Positions 49,587 to 59,188 are shown, counted from the stretch's first letter. The stretch: DNA of 64,000 nt from Streptomyces sp. NBC_00620 (GCF_026341825.1 NZ_JAPENY010000002.1:62001-126000); one strand, 5' to 3'. A program made the numbers and translations. Notes: generated from the letters alone by a model not told the origin.

Positions 49587-50540
49587 CTACCGTGCGGCTG
49601 CGTCCGCGGCTGCGGGTGCGTCGGGGATCGGGCCTTGGGCTGTCGGCTTTGGGGTTTTGCGGGACATTGCTACGCCTGTCAGGACTATTGCCATGCCTGT
49701 CAGGACTCGTAGGCCTATTTGTTCGTCCAGGATCAGGGCGCCTAGGGCTATGGAGACCACTGGGAGCAGGTAGCCGACTGTGGCTGCGCTGGTGGGGCCC
49801 TCTTCGGCGATCATGCGGTAGTTGAGGTAGAAGGTGATGCCTGTGCCGAAGATGCCGAGGATCGTCACGGCTGTGAGGGCTGTGGCGTCTGCGTTGGTCA
49901 GGGGGCCCGCTGTGGGGAGGGCCAGGGTGCTCCAGGCTGTGGCGGTGAGGAGTTGGGCTGCCGATACGGCCAAGGGGGCGCCGTGGGTGGTGAGGTGGCG
50001 GGCCATGTAGGCGAAGGCGATCGCGTAGCTTGCGGCGGCTGCCAGTAGGGACAGGGCTCCCCAGCTGGCCAGGCCCTCCTGGTTCCAGGGGGCGAAGATC
50101 AGGAGTACGCCGGCGAAGCCCAGGAAGAGGCCGGTCAGGCGTAGGGGGTGGAGGCCTCGGTCCGTGCCCAGGAAGACGCCTATGAGGAGAGACCAGAGGG
50201 GGGTTGTCGCGTTCAGTACGCCTGCGATGCCGGAGTCGACGGTCTGCTCGCCCACGGCGAAGAGGGCGAAGGGGATGGCGTTGCAGAGCAGGGCCGCGAC
50301 GGCCAGGTGGGCCCAGAGCTTGCGGGTGCGGGGGAGGTGTTGCTTCGCCCTGTGGGCCAGGAAGAGGAGTACCGCTGTGCCGAGGGCGCAGCGCGTGATC
50401 GTGATGTGGACGGGGGACAGGCCGTGGTTCAGGGCCAGTTTGATCCAGAGGAAGCCTGAGCCCCAGAGGAGGGCCAGGGCCGCCATACGGAAGGAGGACG
50501 CGAAGGGGCTTGGCTGGCGTGGCATGCGTCCACGGTCCAT
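49587..50540 (-). CDS. EamA-family (DMT superfamily) exporter
   Basis: The 317-residue protein has ten predicted helices in two EamA repeats (ALLWGSGFLWIKLALNHGLSP and SLLAAAASYAIAFAYMARHL), ending in a Pro/Ala-rich tail. DMT exporters of this group, such as RhaT/YdcZ/PecM types, move amino acids or metabolites. It is divergent from a LysR gene, the usual arrangement for a controlled exporter. Confidence 0.88.
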   Translation of the reverse strand: MDRGRMPRQPSPFASSFRMAALALLWGSGFLWIKLALNHGLSPVHITITRCALGTAVLLFLAHRAKQHLPRTRKLWAHLAVAALLCNAIPFALFAVGEQTVDSGIAGVLNATTPLWSLLIGVFLGTDRGLHPLRLTGLFLGFAGVLLIFAPWNQEGLASWGALSLLAAAASYAIAFAYMARHLTTHGAPLAVSAAQLLTATAWSTLALPTAGPLTNADATALTAVTILGIFGTGITFYLNYRMIAEEGPTSAATVGYLLPVVSIALGALILDEQIGLRVLTGMAIVLTGVAMSRKTPKPTAQGPIPDAPAAADAAAR

Positions 50541-50546
50541 TGATTG

Positions 50547-50562
50547 ACTTGTGAGGACAAGT
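50547..50562. promoter_or_regulatory. Palindrome in the EamA-LysR intergenic region
   Basis: ACTTGT-GAGG-ACAAGT lies 6 bp before the EamA start and 34 bp before the LysR start. Position and symmetry fit a LysR recognition site controlling both genes. Confidence 0.6.
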
Positions 50563-50596
50563 GAAGAGTTTTGTATGGACTGTTAAGCTGTGCTGC

Positions 50597-51493
50597 ATGC
50601 TGGATGTGAGGCGTATGCAGGTTCTTTCGGCTGTGGTGGGGTGCGGGTCCGTTACCGCTGCTGCGGCTGATCTTGGGTACACGCCGTCTGCTATCAGTCA
50701 GGCGATCGCCGCTCTGGAGAAGCAGGCCGGGGTCGAGTTGTTGGAGCGGGTCGGGCGTGGGGTGCGGCCCACCGCGGCCGGGCTCTTGTTGTCCGAGTAC
50801 GCCGATGTCATCGGGCGGCAGGTGGCCGAGGCGGAGACCGCTCTTGGGGATCTGCGTGCCGGGCGTACGGGGCGGCTCGCTGTGCGTTATTTCGCCACGG
50901 CGGGGGCCTCGCTGGTGGCTCCTGCCATTGCCCGGTTCCGGGGCGAACATCCTGGTGTGGAAGTTGAGTTGAAGCTCGTCGATCCCGAGGATCCGCTGCC
51001 CGATGTGAAGGAGGGGCGGGCCGACCTGGCGCTTGTCGTGCGGCCGCCTCATGACTCCGGCGGGCCCGAGGGCGTACGACTGGAGCGTCTGCTCGATGAT
51101 CCGTACCGTGCCGTGCTGCCCAAGGGGCACCGGTTGGCCGGCAAGCGCGCTCTTGAGCTGGCCGAGCTCGCCGATGAGCCGTGGGTCGGGAGTGAGTGGC
51201 CGGGGTCTTGTCTTGACGCTCAGCTCGATGCTTGTGCTTTGGCCGGGTTCAGGCCCCGTTTTGTGGTCGAGAGTGAGGACTATGTGACCGCTCAGGGGTT
51301 TGTGGCGGCCGGGCTGGGGGTCTCGCTCATTCCCCGGCTCGGGCTGGGGGGTCTGCATCCGGATGTGGTCATTCGCAAGGTGCGTGATCCTGAGCCTCGG
51401 CGGGCTATTTATGTGGCGGTGCGGGAGACGGCTCCGGAGCAGCCTGCTTTGCGGGGGCTGATCGACTGCTTGCGGGATGCAGCCCGCATCTAG
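50597..51493 (+). CDS. LysR-family transcriptional regulator
   Basis: The 298-residue protein has an N-terminal winged helix (about 1-60: VLSAVVGCGSVTAAAADLGYTPSAISQAIAALEKQAGVELLERVGRGVRPTAAG) and a periplasmic-binding-type effector domain. ATG 50597 (MLDVRRMQVL) is chosen by homology; no Shine-Dalgarno is present, so the message may be leaderless. It probably regulates the divergent EamA gene. Confidence 0.9.
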   Translation: MLDVRRMQVLSAVVGCGSVTAAAADLGYTPSAISQAIAALEKQAGVELLERVGRGVRPTAAGLLLSEYADVIGRQVAEAETALGDLRAGRTGRLAVRYFATAGASLVAPAIARFRGEHPGVEVELKLVDPEDPLPDVKEGRADLALVVRPPHDSGGPEGVRLERLLDDPYRAVLPKGHRLAGKRALELAELADEPWVGSEWPGSCLDAQLDACALAGFRPRFVVESEDYVTAQGFVAAGLGVSLIPRLGLGGLHPDVVIRKVRDPEPRRAIYVAVRETAPEQPALRGLIDCLRDAARI

Positions 51494-51497
51494 GGGG

Positions 51498-52358
51498 TCA
51501 GGTCTTGATCGGCAGCAGTTGAGCTCCGCGCGTTCCCGGTACCCACTGCGGGAGCGCGTACGGCAGTGCTCCGTACCAGACCCGTGCCACCGCGAAGCCG
51601 AAGGTCAGGCAGAGCATGCCGCCTGCCGCGTCGAGCCAGAAGTGGTTGGCCGTGGCGACGATGACCACCAGCGTCGCCGTCGGGTAGAGGAGGCCCAGGA
51701 TGCGGGCCCAGGGGGCGGAGGCCAGGGCGAAGATCGTCAGGCCGCACCACAGGGACCAGCCGATGTGCATGGACGGCATCGCGGCGTACTGGTTGGACAT
51801 GTGCTTCAGGTCGCCGGAGGCCATCGAGCCCCAGGTCTGGTGGACCAGGACCGTGTCGACGAAGCTGCCGCCGTTCATCAGGCGGGGCGGCGCGAGCGGG
51901 TAGAAGTAGTAGCCGACGAGGGCCACCGCCGTGGTGGCGAAGAGGGCGAGACGTGTCGCCGCGTAACGGCCGGGGTGCCAGCGGTACAGCCACACCAGAA
52001 CACCCAGCGTCACCACGAAGTGCAGCGTCGCGTAGTAGTAGTTCATGCCGATGATCAACCATGTCACCGAGTTCACGGCGTGGTTGACGGACTCCTCGAA
52101 GGCGAGCCCGAGTTGGTGCTCCGTGTGCCAGATCCAGTCGGCGTTGCGCAGGGCTTGGCCCCGCTGCTCCGGAACCGCGTTCCGGATCAGCGAATACGTC
52201 CAGTAACTCACCGCGATGAGCAGGATCTCGAACCAGAGGCGGGGGCGACGCGGGGCCCGCAACCTGCGCAGGAAACGCTGCCCCGCTTTCTCCTCCGCGA
52301 CGGGCTGTGGAGGGGCCTGCTCCCGGCCTTCCAGTGTCGTCACGGTTGTCTCACCCAT
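51498..52358 (-). CDS. PAP2-superfamily integral membrane protein (Aur1-like)
   Basis: The 286-residue protein has about six membrane helices and the phosphatase motifs C2 (AAMPSMHIGWSLW) and C3 (ANHFWLDAAGG), as in the PAP2_3/Aur1 group of inositol phosphorylceramide synthase-like proteins. Lipid phosphate transfer or hydrolysis at the outer membrane face is likely. GTG 52364 is an alternative start two codons earlier. Its stop is 4 bp from the LysR stop on the other strand. Confidence 0.82.
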   Translation of the reverse strand: MGETTVTTLEGREQAPPQPVAEEKAGQRFLRRLRAPRRPRLWFEILLIAVSYWTYSLIRNAVPEQRGQALRNADWIWHTEHQLGLAFEESVNHAVNSVTWLIIGMNYYYATLHFVVTLGVLVWLYRWHPGRYAATRLALFATTAVALVGYYFYPLAPPRLMNGGSFVDTVLVHQTWGSMASGDLKHMSNQYAAMPSMHIGWSLWCGLTIFALASAPWARILGLLYPTATLVVIVATANHFWLDAAGGMLCLTFGFAVARVWYGALPYALPQWVPGTRGAQLLPIKT

Positions 52359-52468
52359 AGACACAGAGTCTGCCAGAAAAGCCTTCCCCCACCGATCATC
52401 CCTTGGTCGGGTCCCGGTCGCATGTTCTACGCCGAGAGGAGGCCAACCCCGCTCCTACTCAGGGAGGA

Positions 52469-53596
52469 TTACGGGCGATTTCGGTCCCCAGGTGCCGAAG
52501 CCGTGGAACCGCGCACCACCAGCTCCGGCATGAACACGAACTCGCTGTGCGGCGCGGGCGTCCCGCCGATCTCCTCCAGCAACGTCCGTACCGCCGCCTG
52601 TCCCATGGCGGGCACCGGCTTGCGGACCGTCGTGAGCGGCGGGTCGGTGAAGGCTATGAGCGGGGAGTCGTCGAAGCCGACGACCGAGATGTCCTTGGGG
52701 ACGTCCAGACCGCGCTGACGTGCCGCCCTTATCGCGCCGAGGGCCATCATGTCGCTGGCGCACACCACGGCCGTACAACCGCGGTCCATGAGCGCGGAGG
52801 CCGCGGCCTGGCCGCCCTCCAGCGTGTACAGCGAGTGCTGGACCAGTCGCTCCTCGATGTCGGCGGAGGCCAGCCCCAACTGCTCCTGCATCGTGCGTAT
52901 GAAGCCCTCGATCTTGCGCTGCACCGGCACGAACCGCTTGGGGCCGAGCGCGAGTCCGATGTTGGTGTGGCCGAGCGAGACGAGGTGGGTGACGGCCAGG
53001 GCCATCGCCGCGCGGTCGTCGGGCGAGATGAACGGTGCCTGGACCTTCGGCGAGAAACCGTCCACCAGGACGAAGGGGACGCCCTGGGCGCGCAACTGGT
53101 CGTAACGCTGCATGTCCGCGGAGGTGTCCGCGTGCAGGCCCGAGACGAAGATGATGCCGGCGACGCCCCGGTCCACCAGCATCTCCGTCAGCTCGTCCTC
53201 TGTGGAGCCGCCGGGGGTCTGGGTCGCGAGGACCGGTGTGTAGCCCTGCCGTGTCAGCGCCTGGCCGATGACCTGCGCCAGGGCGGGGAATATGGGGTTC
53301 TCCAGCTCCGGCGTGATCAGGCCCACCAGGCCCTCGCTGCGCTGCCGCAGACGTACGGGGCGCTCGTAGCCCAGTACGTCGAGCGCGGCCAGGACGGTCT
53401 GGCGGGTGGTCGCGGCGACGCCCGGCTTCCCGTTCAGGACGCGGCTGACAGTCGCCTCACTGACCCCCGCCTGGGCTGCGATGTCGGCAAGCCGTGTGGT
53501 CACAGGATTGGACTGTACCGGCCGGGTCTCACCTTGCCCACCAACCAGACGCCGTGTGCGGGCGGTTGTACGGCCCGCTCCGGGCTGCTGCGTCAT
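52469..53596 (-). CDS. malR: LacI-family repressor of the maltodextrin genes
   Basis: The 375-residue regulator has a LacI helix-turn-helix (TRLADIAAQAGVSEATVSRVLNGKPGVAATTR, about 34-65) after a 30-residue basic tail and a periplasmic-binding-type effector domain. It is divergent from malEFG, the arrangement of MalR/Reg1 in S. coelicolor and S. lividans, where it represses mal and amylase genes and is released by maltodextrins. Operator-like CTTGCA repeats lie between it and malE. GAGGGAG precedes the ATG at 53596. Confidence 0.9.
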   Translation of the reverse strand: MTQQPGAGRTTARTRRLVGGQGETRPVQSNPVTTRLADIAAQAGVSEATVSRVLNGKPGVAATTRQTVLAALDVLGYERPVRLRQRSEGLVGLITPELENPIFPALAQVIGQALTRQGYTPVLATQTPGGSTEDELTEMLVDRGVAGIIFVSGLHADTSADMQRYDQLRAQGVPFVLVDGFSPKVQAPFISPDDRAAMALAVTHLVSLGHTNIGLALGPKRFVPVQRKIEGFIRTMQEQLGLASADIEERLVQHSLYTLEGGQAAASALMDRGCTAVVCASDMMALGAIRAARQRGLDVPKDISVVGFDDSPLIAFTDPPLTTVRKPVPAMGQAAVRTLLEEIGGTPAPHSEFVFMPELVVRGSTASAPGDRNRP

Positions 53597-53712
53597 CGCG
53601 CTCCCTCGTGTAGTGGTCGGCTCGGCGTCCCGGGCGTGCGCCGCGGGAAGGGGTGGCTCCTGCAAGGCGCTGACGGAGCGATGATCCCCGTACCCGGCAG
53701 GCGTGGCAAGAG

Positions 53713-53729
53713 CTTGCAGAGTCTTGCAC
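53713..53729. promoter_or_regulatory. MalR operator candidate 1
   Basis: CTTGCAGAGTCTTGCAC contains two CTTGCA half-sites in direct order with 10-bp spacing, between malR and malE. Confidence 0.65.
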
Positions 53730-53815
53730 AGGGGGTCGCATGTCTGCTGAGCGGCCTTGTACTGGGGTTTCGGGGCCTTCAGGTGGAGGTCACGGGCACG
53801 TAACTCTCGGCAGTC

Positions 53816-53836
53816 CTTGCACTTTTTTGCTGCAAG
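53816..53836. promoter_or_regulatory. MalR operator candidate 2
   Basis: CTTGCA (53816-53821) faces TGCAAG (53831-53836) across CTTTTTTGC, about 135 bp before malE. Position relative to the GCTTACAACGCTGTTACG stretch suggests overlap with the malE promoter. Confidence 0.7.
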
Positions 53837-53970
53837 GTCTTTCGCGGCGCTTACAACGCTGTTACGTTCACGTCGCCCGGCGGACGCAACGGCGCAGTCG
53901 GCAAGTCGGCAAGGGGAGCGGGCGGGACCGCTGCCTCAACCACTCGGGCTTTCACCCTCAAGGAGATCTC

Positions 53971-55242
53971 ATGCGGCGTGGCATAGCGGCCACCGCGCTG
54001 GTGGCGTCCATCGCCCTCGCGGCGACGGCCTGCGGCGGCAGTGACAGCGGCAGCGACAAGTCGGACGGCCCCACCACCATCACCTGGTGGGACACTTCCA
54101 ACGCCACCAATGAGGCGCCGACGTACCAGGCCTTGGTCAAGTCTTTCGAGAAGGCCAACCCTGACGTCAAGGTCAAGTACGTCAACGTCCCCTTCGACCA
54201 GGCGCAGAACAAGTTCGACACGGCCGCCGGTGCCAGCGGCGCCCCGGACGTCCTGCGCTCCGAGGTCGGATGGACCCCGGCGTTCGCCAAGAAGGGCTAC
54301 TTCCTGCCGCTGGACGGCACCGAGGCCCTCGCGGACGAGAGCAAGTTCCAGCCCAGCCTGATCGAGCAGGCCAAGTACGACGGCAAGACGTACGGTGTGC
54401 CGCTGGTCACCGACACGCTCGCCCTGGTCTACAACAAGGCGATCTTCGAGAAGGCCGGCATCGAGGCCCCCACCACCTGGGCCGAGCTCAAGACCGCCGC
54501 CGCCACGATCAAGAAGAAGACGGGCGTCGACGGCTACTGGGGCTCGACCCAGGCGTACTACGCGCAGTCCTTCCTCTACGGCGAGGGTACCGACACCGTC
54601 GACGCCGACGCCAAGAAGATCACCGTCAACTCGGCCGCCGCGGTCAAGGGCTACGAGACCTGGGAAGGGCTGTTCGACGGCAGCGGCCTGCACAAGGCCG
54701 ACACCACCGTCGACGCGTACGCCCACATCCAGGAGGCGTTCGTCAGCGGCAAGGTCGCCTCGATCATCCAGGGTCCGTGGGAGATCACGAACTTCTACAA
54801 GGGCTCGGCCTTCAAGGACAAGGCCAACCTCGGCATCGTCAGCGTCCCGGCCGGCTCCACCGGCAAGGCGGGCGCCCCGACCGGCGGTCACAACCTCTCG
54901 GTGTACGCGGGCTCGGACAAGGCCCACCAGGAAGCGTCGCTGAAGTTCCTGAAGTTCATGACCTCGGCGACGTCCCAGGAGACGATCGCCCTCAAGAACT
55001 CCACGCTGCCGACCCGTGACGACGCCTACACCGCCGACGTCAAGGCCGACCCGGGCATCGCCGGCTACCAGACGGTGCTCGCCTCCGCCCAGCCGCGCCC
55101 GGCGCTGCCCGAGTACAGCTCGCTGTGGGGCCCGCTCGACATCGAGCTGAACAAGGTCGCCGCCGGCAACGAATCGCTGGACAAGGGCCTGAGCACCGCG
55201 GAGACCGCGATCGCCAAGCTGGTCCCCGACTTCAGTAAGTGA
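53971..55242 (+). CDS. malE: Maltodextrin-binding lipoprotein
   Basis: The 423-residue lipoprotein has a lipobox ending TAC with Cys21, then an extracytoplasmic family 1 solute-binding domain (TITWWDTSNATNEAPTYQALVKSFEKANPDVKV, YGVPLVTDTLALVYNKAIFEKAG, GPWEITNFYKGS). It captures maltose and maltodextrins for import. AAGGAG is well placed before the ATG at 53971. A hairpin after the gene probably reduces expression of the permease genes. Confidence 0.92.
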   Translation: MRRGIAATALVASIALAATACGGSDSGSDKSDGPTTITWWDTSNATNEAPTYQALVKSFEKANPDVKVKYVNVPFDQAQNKFDTAAGASGAPDVLRSEVGWTPAFAKKGYFLPLDGTEALADESKFQPSLIEQAKYDGKTYGVPLVTDTLALVYNKAIFEKAGIEAPTTWAELKTAAATIKKKTGVDGYWGSTQAYYAQSFLYGEGTDTVDADAKKITVNSAAAVKGYETWEGLFDGSGLHKADTTVDAYAHIQEAFVSGKVASIIQGPWEITNFYKGSAFKDKANLGIVSVPAGSTGKAGAPTGGHNLSVYAGSDKAHQEASLKFLKFMTSATSQETIALKNSTLPTRDDAYTADVKADPGIAGYQTVLASAQPRPALPEYSSLWGPLDIELNKVAAGNESLDKGLSTAETAIAKLVPDFSK

Positions 55243-55250
55243 CCCCGTGT

Positions 55251-55293
55251 GGCCGCCGGATCTGCCTGAATTGGGGGGACAGATCCGGCGGCC
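55251..55293 (+). terminator. malE-malF intergenic attenuator
   Basis: GGCCGCCGGATCTG (55251-55264) pairs over 14 bp with 55280-55293. It lies within the mal operon, 8 bp after malE, and would allow more binding protein than permease. Confidence 0.8.
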
Positions 55294-55341
55294 ATCGGCC
55301 TGCGTGCGCCCAACCCCTGATCTTCCAGAAGGTGTCGAACC

Positions 55342-56346
55342 ATGACAGTCGTCATCGACCGCGCGACCGGTAAGCGCCGTGGTGACCGAGGGCCGCGCCC
55401 CGGGCCGCTCCAGCGTCTCAAGCACGGGTACCAGAAGTTCTGGTACGCGTACGCGATGATCGCTCCGGTGGTCCTCGTGCTCGGCGCGCTGGTGCTCTAC
55501 CCGCTGGTGCGGGGCATCTACCTGACGTTCACGGACGCCAACAGCCTCAACTCGGCCCGCCAGATCGGCGTCAACCACATCGACGCCACCTACAAGTTCA
55601 TCGGCCTGGACAACTACGCCGACATCCTGTGGGGACCGACCTCGTACGACCGCTTCTGGTCGCACTTCATCTGGACGATCGTGTGGACGGCGCTGTGCGT
55701 CCTGCTCCACTACACCATCGGGCTCGGTCTCGCCCTGCTGCTCAACCAGAAGCTGCGCGGCCGCACCTTCTACCGGCTCATCCTGGTCCTGCCGTGGGCC
55801 GTACCCACCTTCGTGACCGTCTTCGGCTGGCGCTTCATGCTCGCCGACAACGGCATCATCAACTCCGCCCTCGACGCGATGCATCTGCCGTCGCCGCTGT
55901 GGCTGGAGGAGACCTTCTGGCAGCGCACCTCCGCCATCATGGTCAACACCTGGTGCGGTGTGCCCTTCATGATGGTCTCGCTGCTCGGCGGTCTGCAGTC
56001 CATCGACTCGACCCTGTACGAGGCCTCCGAGATGGACGGCGCCAACGCCTGGCAGCGCTTCAGGCATGTGACGCTGCCGGGACTGAGGCCCGTCAGCTCC
56101 ACCGTCGTACTCCTCGGCGTCATCTGGACCTTCAACCAGTTCGCCGTCATCTTCCTGCTCTTCGGCGACACCGCCCCCGACGCGCAGATCCTCGTCACCT
56201 GGGCCTACTACCTGGGCTTCGGCCAACAGCCGCGCGACTACGCCCAGTCGGCCGCCTACGGTGTCCTGCTGCTGTCCATCCTGATCGTCTTCACCTCCGT
56301 CTACCGACGCTGGCTGGCCCGCAATGAGCAGCAGCTCGCGAACTGA
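55342..56346 (+). CDS. malF: Maltodextrin ABC transporter permease MalF
   Basis: The 334-residue protein has six or seven membrane helices and the EAA loop EASEMDGANAWQRFRHVTLPGLRPV that docks the ATPase. Together with MalG it forms the channel. No ATPase gene follows; in Streptomyces the shared ATPase MsiK serves this transporter. Confidence 0.9.
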   Translation: MTVVIDRATGKRRGDRGPRPGPLQRLKHGYQKFWYAYAMIAPVVLVLGALVLYPLVRGIYLTFTDANSLNSARQIGVNHIDATYKFIGLDNYADILWGPTSYDRFWSHFIWTIVWTALCVLLHYTIGLGLALLLNQKLRGRTFYRLILVLPWAVPTFVTVFGWRFMLADNGIINSALDAMHLPSPLWLEETFWQRTSAIMVNTWCGVPFMMVSLLGGLQSIDSTLYEASEMDGANAWQRFRHVTLPGLRPVSSTVVLLGVIWTFNQFAVIFLLFGDTAPDAQILVTWAYYLGFGQQPRDYAQSAAYGVLLLSILIVFTSVYRRWLARNEQQLAN

Positions 56347-56359
56347 GGCAGGAGCCCCC

Positions 56360-57271
56360 ATGAGCACCACAATCAAGAGCTCCGCCCCGGCGGACAAGGT
56401 CCCCACGGACGACGCCCTGCCGCCCCGCAAGTCGCGCCGGCGCGGCGAGAACAGCCTCGCCGGGTCGATCACCTCGCACGGCATCCTGACCGTCGCCAGC
56501 CTCGTCGCGCTCTTCCCGATCGCCTGGCTGGTCTACCTGTCCCTCGGCCCGGACAAGGACGACTACCTGCACCCCGGGGGCATCCTCGGCAAGATGACGC
56601 TCGACAACTACGCGTTCGTGCTCCAGCACACGCCGTTCTTCAACTGGCTGTGGAGCACGCTCGTGGTGTCGCTCGGCACCACCTTCATCGGTGTGCTGGT
56701 CGCCGCCACCACCGGCTACGCGGTCTCCCGCATGCGCTTCCCCGGCTACAAGAAGTTCATGTGGGTACTGCTCGTCACCCAGATGTTCCCGGTCGCCGTA
56801 CTGATGGTGCCGATGTACGAGATCCTTTCGGAACTCCAGCTCATCGACAACTACTTCGGCCTGATCCTCGTCTACTGCTCGACCGCCGTGCCGTACTGCG
56901 CGTGGCTGCTCAAGGGCTACTTCGACACGATCCCCTTCGAGATCGACGAGGCGGGACGCGTCGACGGACTCAGCCCCTTCGGTACCTTCGCGCGGCTGAT
57001 CCTCCCACTCGCCAAGCCGGGCCTGGCGGTTGCCGCCTTCTACAGCTTCATCACCGCGTTCGGCGAAGTCGCCTTCGCCTCGACGTTCATGCTGTCCGAC
57101 ACGAAGTACACCTTCGCCGTCGGCCTGCAGAGCTTCGTCAGCGAGCACGACGCCCAGCGCAACCTGATGGCCGCCACCGCCGTGCTGGTCGCGATACCCG
57201 TCTCCGCGTTCTTCTACCTTGTGCAGAAGAACCTGGTGGCCGGCCTCACCGCGGGCGGCACGAAGGGCTGA
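56360..57271 (+). CDS. malG: Maltodextrin ABC transporter permease MalG
   Basis: The 303-residue permease has six helices and the EAA loop EIDEAGRVDGLSPFGTFARLILPLAKPG. The ATG at 56360 follows AGGAGCCCCC and lies 13 bp past the malF stop, so the two are co-translated. Confidence 0.9.
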   Translation: MSTTIKSSAPADKVPTDDALPPRKSRRRGENSLAGSITSHGILTVASLVALFPIAWLVYLSLGPDKDDYLHPGGILGKMTLDNYAFVLQHTPFFNWLWSTLVVSLGTTFIGVLVAATTGYAVSRMRFPGYKKFMWVLLVTQMFPVAVLMVPMYEILSELQLIDNYFGLILVYCSTAVPYCAWLLKGYFDTIPFEIDEAGRVDGLSPFGTFARLILPLAKPGLAVAAFYSFITAFGEVAFASTFMLSDTKYTFAVGLQSFVSEHDAQRNLMAATAVLVAIPVSAFFYLVQKNLVAGLTAGGTKG

Positions 57272-57287
57272 CGCCCACTCAGAAGCT

Positions 57288-57355
57288 CCCGCGCGACCCT
57301 GTCGCGCGGGTGGCGGCCGCGGTGACCATCCGACCCCGCTGTCACCGCGGCCGCC
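57288..57355 (+). terminator. Double hairpin after malG
   Basis: CCCGCGCGAC/GTCGCGCGGG (57288-57310, 3-base loop) is followed by GGCGGCCGCGGTGAC and its complement (57312-57326 and 57341-57355). Transcription into the glucosidase gene should be reduced. Confidence 0.8.
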
Positions 57356-57448
57356 TCGTCCGTTGCCTCCACACACGCCCATGACCCGACCACATCCCCC
57401 ACTCTCGGCTCCGCTCGACCGGGGGACCCCCATCGCCTCAAGGACGCC

Positions 57449-59131
57449 ATGAGCCAGCACTCCACCGACCAGGCCCCGACCTCCGCCCTCGCCACTGTCG
57501 CCGCACACCGCGACTGGTGGCGCGACGCGGTGATCTACCAGGTCTATCCGCGCAGCTTCGCCGACAGCAACGGCGACGGCATGGGCGACCTGGAGGGCGT
57601 ACGTTCCAGACTTCCGTACCTGCGCGACCTCGGCGTGGACGCCGTGTGGCTGAGCCCCTTCTACGCCTCGCCGCAGGCCGACGCCGGCTACGACGTGGCG
57701 GACTACCGGGCCGTCGACCCCATGTTCGGCAACCTGCTGGACGCCGACGCCCTGATCCGCGACGCCCACGAGCTGAGCCTGCGGATCATCGTCGACCTCG
57801 TCCCCAACCACTCCTCCGACCAGTACGACTGGTTCAAGCGAGCTCTCGCCGAGGGACCCGGTTCCCCTCTCCGCGAGCGCTACCACTTCCGGCCCGGCAA
57901 GGGCGAGAACGGTGAACTGCCGCCCAACGACTGGGAGTCCATCTTCGGCGGCCCCGCCTGGACCCGGGTCACCGAACCGGACGGCACCCCCGGCGAGTGG
58001 TACCTGCACCTCTTCGCGCCCGAGCAGCCCGACTTCAACTGGGAACACCCGGCCGTCGGCGACGAGTTCCGCTCCATCCTCAGGTTCTGGCTCGACATGG
58101 GCGTCGACGGCTTCCGCATCGACGTGGCGCACGGTCTTGTGAAGGCCGAGGGCCTGCCGGACCTGGGTTCCCACGAGCAGCTGAAGCTCCTGGGCAACGA
58201 TGTCATGCCGTTCTTCGACCAGGACGGCGTGCACGACGTCTACCGCCAGTGGCGAACGATCCTCGACGAGTACTCGGGCGAGCGCATCTTCGTCGCCGAG
58301 GCGTGGACCCCGACCATCGAGCGCACCGCCAACTACGTGCGCCCCGACGAGCTGCACCAGGCCTTCAACTTCCAGTACCTGGGCACCCATTGGGACGCGC
58401 CCGAGCTGCGCGACTGCATCAACCGCACGCTGGACGCGATGCGCCCGGTCGGCGCCCCCGCCACCTGGGTCCTTTCCAACCACGACGTGACCCGGCACGC
58501 CACCCGCTTCGCCAACGAGGCCGGGCTCGGCACCCAGATCCGCACGGCGGGCGACCGCGCGCTTGGCCTGCGCCGGGCACGGGCGGCGACCCTGCTGATG
58601 CTGGCGCTGCCCGGCTCCGCGTACCTCTACCAGGGCGAGGAGCTCGGCCTGCCGGACGTCGTGGACCTGCCGGACGAGGTGCGCCAGGACCCCGCCTACT
58701 TCCGGGGCGCGGGCCAGGACGGCTTCCGTGACGGCTGCCGGGTGCCGATCCCGTGGACCCGCGAGGGCTCGTCGTACGGCTTCGGAAGCGGTGGCAGCTG
58801 GCTGCCGCAGCCCGCCGAGTGGGCCGAGCTGAGCATCGAGGCGCAGACCGGCACGGCGGGCTCCACCCTGGAGCTGTACCGCGAGGCGCTCGCCGTCCGG
58901 CGCGAGCGGCGCGACCTCGGTGCGGGCGACTCCGTCGAGTGGCTGAAGGCGCCGGAGGGTGTACTCGCCTTCCGCCGCGGCGAGTTCGTCTGCACCGCGA
59001 ACACCGGCACCGAGGCGGTGACCGTCCCGGCGTACGGCCGTGTGCTGATCGCCAGCGGCGAGGTGACGCTCTCGGAGGACGGCGGCGAGGCGAAGCTGCC
59101 GGCGGACGTCACCGTGTGGTGGACGGTCTGA
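57449..59131 (+). CDS. aglA: Alpha-glucosidase (GH13), cytosolic
   Basis: The 560-residue enzyme has the GH13 conserved regions: DLVPNHSSD, GFRIDVAHG (nucleophile Asp), FVAEAWT (acid Glu) and LSNHDVTRH (stabiliser Asp). The opening WWRDAVIYQVYPRSFADSNGDGMGDLEG is that of oligo-1,6-/alpha-1,4-glucosidases. There is no signal peptide. It should split imported maltodextrins to glucose. It follows malG after two hairpins and belongs to the same regulon. Confidence 0.92.
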   Translation: MSQHSTDQAPTSALATVAAHRDWWRDAVIYQVYPRSFADSNGDGMGDLEGVRSRLPYLRDLGVDAVWLSPFYASPQADAGYDVADYRAVDPMFGNLLDADALIRDAHELSLRIIVDLVPNHSSDQYDWFKRALAEGPGSPLRERYHFRPGKGENGELPPNDWESIFGGPAWTRVTEPDGTPGEWYLHLFAPEQPDFNWEHPAVGDEFRSILRFWLDMGVDGFRIDVAHGLVKAEGLPDLGSHEQLKLLGNDVMPFFDQDGVHDVYRQWRTILDEYSGERIFVAEAWTPTIERTANYVRPDELHQAFNFQYLGTHWDAPELRDCINRTLDAMRPVGAPATWVLSNHDVTRHATRFANEAGLGTQIRTAGDRALGLRRARAATLLMLALPGSAYLYQGEELGLPDVVDLPDEVRQDPAYFRGAGQDGFRDGCRVPIPWTREGSSYGFGSGGSWLPQPAEWAELSIEAQTGTAGSTLELYREALAVRRERRDLGAGDSVEWLKAPEGVLAFRRGEFVCTANTGTEAVTVPAYGRVLIASGEVTLSEDGGEAKLPADVTVWWTV

Positions 59132-59140
59132 CATGCGTAT

Positions 59141-59171
59141 GAGCGGTGCCCCGGTTCACGGGGCACCGCTC
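59141..59171. terminator. Bidirectional terminator between aglA and the amylase gene
   Basis: GAGCGGTGCCCCG (59141-59153) pairs over 13 bp with 59159-59171 around GTTCA, between convergent genes. Confidence 0.88.
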
Positions 59172-59188
59172 AACTCCTTGTAGGGGGG

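Noticed and set aside
53740..53970. Longer MalE start at 53740
   Set aside because: It would bury the lipoprotein signal peptide behind 77 residues; the ATG at 53971 has AAGGAG and a proper signal sequence.
56291..59134. 947-codon open frame antisense to malG and aglA
   Set aside because: Shadow of two well-supported genes; no domain signature or ribosome binding site.
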